DNA of 7,584 bases, from NCBI GenBank assembly GCA_020061125.1, contig JAGUYV010000222.1, positions 1 through 7,584 on the forward strand, given 5' to 3'. The stretch is from a bacterium (GTDB lineage Bacteria > UBP15 > UBA6099 > DSWB01). Position numbers and translations under genes: made by a program. This document shows positions 5,909-7,584 of the stretch, in pieces (the stretch's first letter is position 1; each line of letters opens with the position of its first letter). The notes beneath the pieces were generated by a model. The model was not told where the DNA came from. It did no database searches and worked only from the letters and a program-made list of their open reading frames with translations.

Positions 5909-7063
5909 TCAGGCGTGCAGGCGCTCGCGGTACTCGTTGATGACATCCGCGCGATCCATATTGGCGATGATGAGGTTCTTGCGCGTGTCCAGGTCGTCCC
6001 ATGCGGGCTGCACGCCGATCTCGCGGCCCGCCTTGCTTTTGACCTGGAGCGCGGGCGGGCGCACCTTCTCGCCCAGGTGCGTGTCGTCGCCCATGAAAAT
6101 CAGCATGCGCCGGTGTCCGGGCGGATGCTTGCTGTTTGTGCGCACCACCACGGAAATCAGAAAATCGGTGAGCGTGTGGGACTGCGGGTTCCACACCTCG
6201 AGGCCGTTGACATCGTAATCCGCCAGCAGAATGGGCCAGAACTGCTCGGGGTGCGGAATCACGATGCGCGCGCCCAGGCCGCGGGCCTCCTCGATGATCT
6301 CCACGGTGCGGTAAAAATACTTCATGGAAAACTCGGCCTTGACGATGAGCTTGACGGCCTTGAGATAGCTCTGCGCGCGCCGGATGGCGCGATCCCCGTA
6401 TGCCGGCGCCAGGGCGTCGAACCAGTCCCGCAGCAGCTTGTTCTTGAGGGACAGGGGCGGGACTTTTTCAAGGTTGCGATCAAGCAACTCCATGAGTTTT
6501 TTTGTATAGACCCGGCAGAACTTGATTGTCTCTTTGTCCGCGCCGGTCTCCTCGACCGCGGCTTCGATGCGGCGCTTGTCGGGCTTGACGATGGTGTCCA
6601 GCATGTCGAAGAGCTGGGACGAGCGGTACCTTGCGGTGTAGGCGAGCATGGACACGAGGCGGGACGCCCTGGCGCCGCGGTCCGCGGTCATGTGCAGCAG
6701 CAGTTGCACCTTCTGGTTGAAGCGCGTGGAGAAGCAGTCCACCTCCACGCCCGAGTATTCGCCGATTGTCAGGAGGACATTGTGCTGCGTGGGAATGATG
6801 AGCGCGTTGTGCGCGTTGGGGAACATGGCGCGGATGCGCTGCTCGATGAGATCCAGGGGCACGAACTCGGGGTGCCAGTGCACGGCCAGCAGATCTTCCT
6901 GGTGCGGGAACACCTCGGGCGGGGTGACGATGCGGCGGCGCTGCTCCTCGTCCAGATCCGTGCTCACCGTTTCCCAGAAGATGCGCTCATCCTCGTCCGT
7001 GATGTCCTCGACCAGGCGGTCAATGTCCAAGACCGCGCGGTTGTTGCCGTCAACCGGTTCCAT
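5909..7063 (-). CDS. PHP-superfamily-like metal-dependent phosphoesterase with helical insertion
   Basis: Cytoplasmic protein of 384 residues, first gene of the operon. I do not recognise a named family, but all four PHP metal motifs can be placed in order: HxH in LLAVHWHPEF (H62, H64), a Glu in GVEVDC (E107), His in IVIPHPEQ (H271) and DxH in MGDDTHLGE (D327, H329). GLEVWNP (287-293) resembles the PHP G(I/V)E-x-N strand. Between E107 and H271 lies a region of about 140 residues that looks mostly helical and charged (about 125-260), longer than in simple PHP phosphatases. Members of the fold hydrolyse phosphate monoesters or, in polymerases, 3' nucleotides, so a phosphoesterase role is inferred. 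The first 50 residues are acidic with no motif. The ATG at 7063 follows AGGGA (7075-7071) by seven bases, downstream of a TATAAT at 7122-7117. Alternatives are a degenerate PHP fold with a non-enzymatic role, or another alpha/beta hydrolase-like barrel. Confidence 0.7.
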   Translation of the reverse strand: MEPVDGNNRAVLDIDRLVEDITDEDERIFWETVSTDLDEEQRRRIVTPPEVFPHQEDLLAVHWHPEFVPLDLIEQRIRAMFPNAHNALIIPTQHNVLLTIGEYSGVEVDCFSTRFNQKVQLLLHMTADRGARASRLVSMLAYTARYRSSQLFDMLDTIVKPDKRRIEAAVEETGADKETIKFCRVYTKKLMELLDRNLEKVPPLSLKNKLLRDWFDALAPAYGDRAIRRAQSYLKAVKLIVKAEFSMKYFYRTVEIIEEARGLGARIVIPHPEQFWPILLADYDVNGLEVWNPQSHTLTDFLISVVVRTNSKHPPGHRRMLIFMGDDTHLGEKVRPPALQVKSKAGREIGVQPAWDDLDTRKNLIIANMDRADVINEYRERLHA

Positions 7064-7116
7064 AACAGGCTCCCTGCGGAAAGTGCGAATCGCGCGCGCG
7101 TGCTTTGCGCCATTTC

Positions 7117-7147
7117 ATTATAAACGCTTTGGACGCGCGCGCGGCAA
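7117..7147 (-). promoter_or_regulatory. Predicted promoter of the four-gene operon
   Basis: On the minus strand, TTGCCG (1st-3rd and 5th consensus bases, 7147-7142), a 19-base spacer and a perfect TATAAT (7122-7117). The spacer is longer than ideal, so the -35 may differ or an activator may help. Transcription would start near 7110 with a leader of about 45 bases to the ATG at 7063. Runs of alternating CG lie inside the spacer (7133-7143) and in the leader (7091-7103). Confidence 0.5.
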
Positions 7148-7168
7148 TATTTGTGGGATGCGTTCCGC

Positions 7169-7197
7169 TTTACATGCCGCCGCCCGGTTCCTACAAT
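7169..7197 (+). promoter_or_regulatory. Predicted promoter of the DnaJ-like gene
   Basis: TTTACA (7169-7174), a 17-base spacer and TACAAT (7192-7197): five of six consensus bases in each box at ideal spacing. Transcription would start near 7204, giving a leader of about 48 bases. It points away from the operon promoter, with 21 bases between the two -35 boxes, so one bound regulator could affect both. I see no CIRCE-type inverted repeat or sigma32-like boxes despite the J-domain gene. Confidence 0.6.
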
Positions 7198-7251
7198 AAG
7201 AAAACCGGACGCCCCTCCCCCTTGCAGACCCGTTCCGGAGGCCTGTGGCGC

Positions 7252-7584
7252 ATGCTTAACTACTACCAGTTGCTTGACCTCGAAGATTTCGCGCCCGCGG
7301 AAGAAATCCGCAGGGCGTACCGTGAGCGCGCGCGGCAGTATCATCCCGATCGCGTGAACACGCTCGGCCCCAAACTGCGCGCCATGGCCGAGAGCGAAAT
7401 GGCGGTCATCAACCAGGCATACGAGCAGTTGAGCGATCCGGAGCTTCGGGAGGAGTTCGACGCCTGGCTGCGCCTTGCGCGCGAGGGCAAGGCGTTCAAG
7501 GGTTGCGCGCGGTGCGGCCTGGAGTTTGCGCCGCCCCCCGGCCATGAGCTTGTGGCGCTGTGCCCGGCGTGCAGGCGCTTCGGG
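7252..7584 (+). CDS. DnaJ-like J-domain protein with zinc ribbon, 3' end cut by window edge
   Basis: Partial gene, 111 codons to the window end without a stop. Residues 2-72 are a J domain: NYYQLLDLEDFAPAEEIRRAYRERARQYHPDR, with the HPD tripeptide at 31-33 that stimulates DnaK ATPase, followed by the usual INQAYEQLSDPELREEFD helix. Next is a zinc-ribbon-like pair, CARC (85-88) and CPAC (104-107), directly after the J domain. The Gly/Phe linker and four-repeat zinc centre of true DnaJ are absent so far, so this is a specialised co-chaperone rather than the housekeeping DnaJ. The ATG at 7252 follows GGAGG (7237-7241) with a ten-base spacer and is downstream of the promoter at 7169-7197. It is divergent from the PHP-like operon; a functional link is possible but unproven. 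Confidence 0.88.
   Translation, partial: MLNYYQLLDLEDFAPAEEIRRAYRERARQYHPDRVNTLGPKLRAMAESEMAVINQAYEQLSDPELREEFDAWLRLAREGKAFKGCARCGLEFAPPPGHELVALCPACRRFG

Noticed and set aside
3944-7123. A 1059-codon open frame on the plus strand spanning the whole minus-strand operon
   Set aside because: It lies antisense to four genes with clear motifs. It has no domain signature, reads through their junctions and the intergenic region, and is explained by strong GC bias at third codon positions removing stops on the other strand.

Overview
This is a GC-rich bacterial window with densely packed genes, short overlaps and clear Shine-Dalgarno sites. The undecaprenyl-diphosphatase gene indicates a peptidoglycan-making bacterium. 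The ATP-grasp/amphi-Trp gene set recalls neighbourhoods I associate from memory with Desulfovibrio-like Desulfobacterota, but the lineage cannot be fixed from sequence alone. There are no RNA genes, insertion sequences, phage genes or CRISPR repeats.

Left part, minus strand (1-1163): a strong sigma70-type promoter at 1136-1163 drives a two-gene unit. First comes a small HEAT-repeat protein, then uppP (undecaprenyl-diphosphatase, cut by the window edge), joined by an ATGA overlap. The promoter and a strong Shine-Dalgarno lie inside the 5' end of the longest HEAT reading frame, so that frame's ATG at 1180 is probably not the real start.

Centre, plus strand (1323-3062): a complete 579-residue amidohydrolase of the N-acyl-D-amino-acid deacylase (D-aminoacylase) family. 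All expected metal ligands are visible, but the second half is enlarged. It converges with the next operon across a 9-base gap that holds a small GC hairpin.

Right part, minus strand (7122 down to 3072): the most interesting region is a tight four-gene operon. In transcription order it encodes (1) a PHP-type metallo-phosphoesterase-like protein with a long helical insertion, (2) a 90-residue amphi-Trp domain protein, (3) a fusion of a PhoU-like helical domain to an aminoglycoside-phosphotransferase-like kinase, and (4) a RimK-like ATP-grasp enzyme. The last three are separated by 2 bases or less. Grasp + amphi-Trp + kinase matches the composition of the uncharacterised 'GAK system' in NCBI/TIGRFAM naming. 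Here, however, the kinase is of APH type and fused to PhoU, and a PHP-like enzyme leads the operon. The set suggests a pathway that phosphorylates and ligates a small molecule or peptide; the substrate is unknown.

Far right, plus strand (7252-7584): the start of a DnaJ-like J-domain protein with a zinc ribbon, transcribed divergently from the operon. The 188-base spacer carries recognisable back-to-back promoters.
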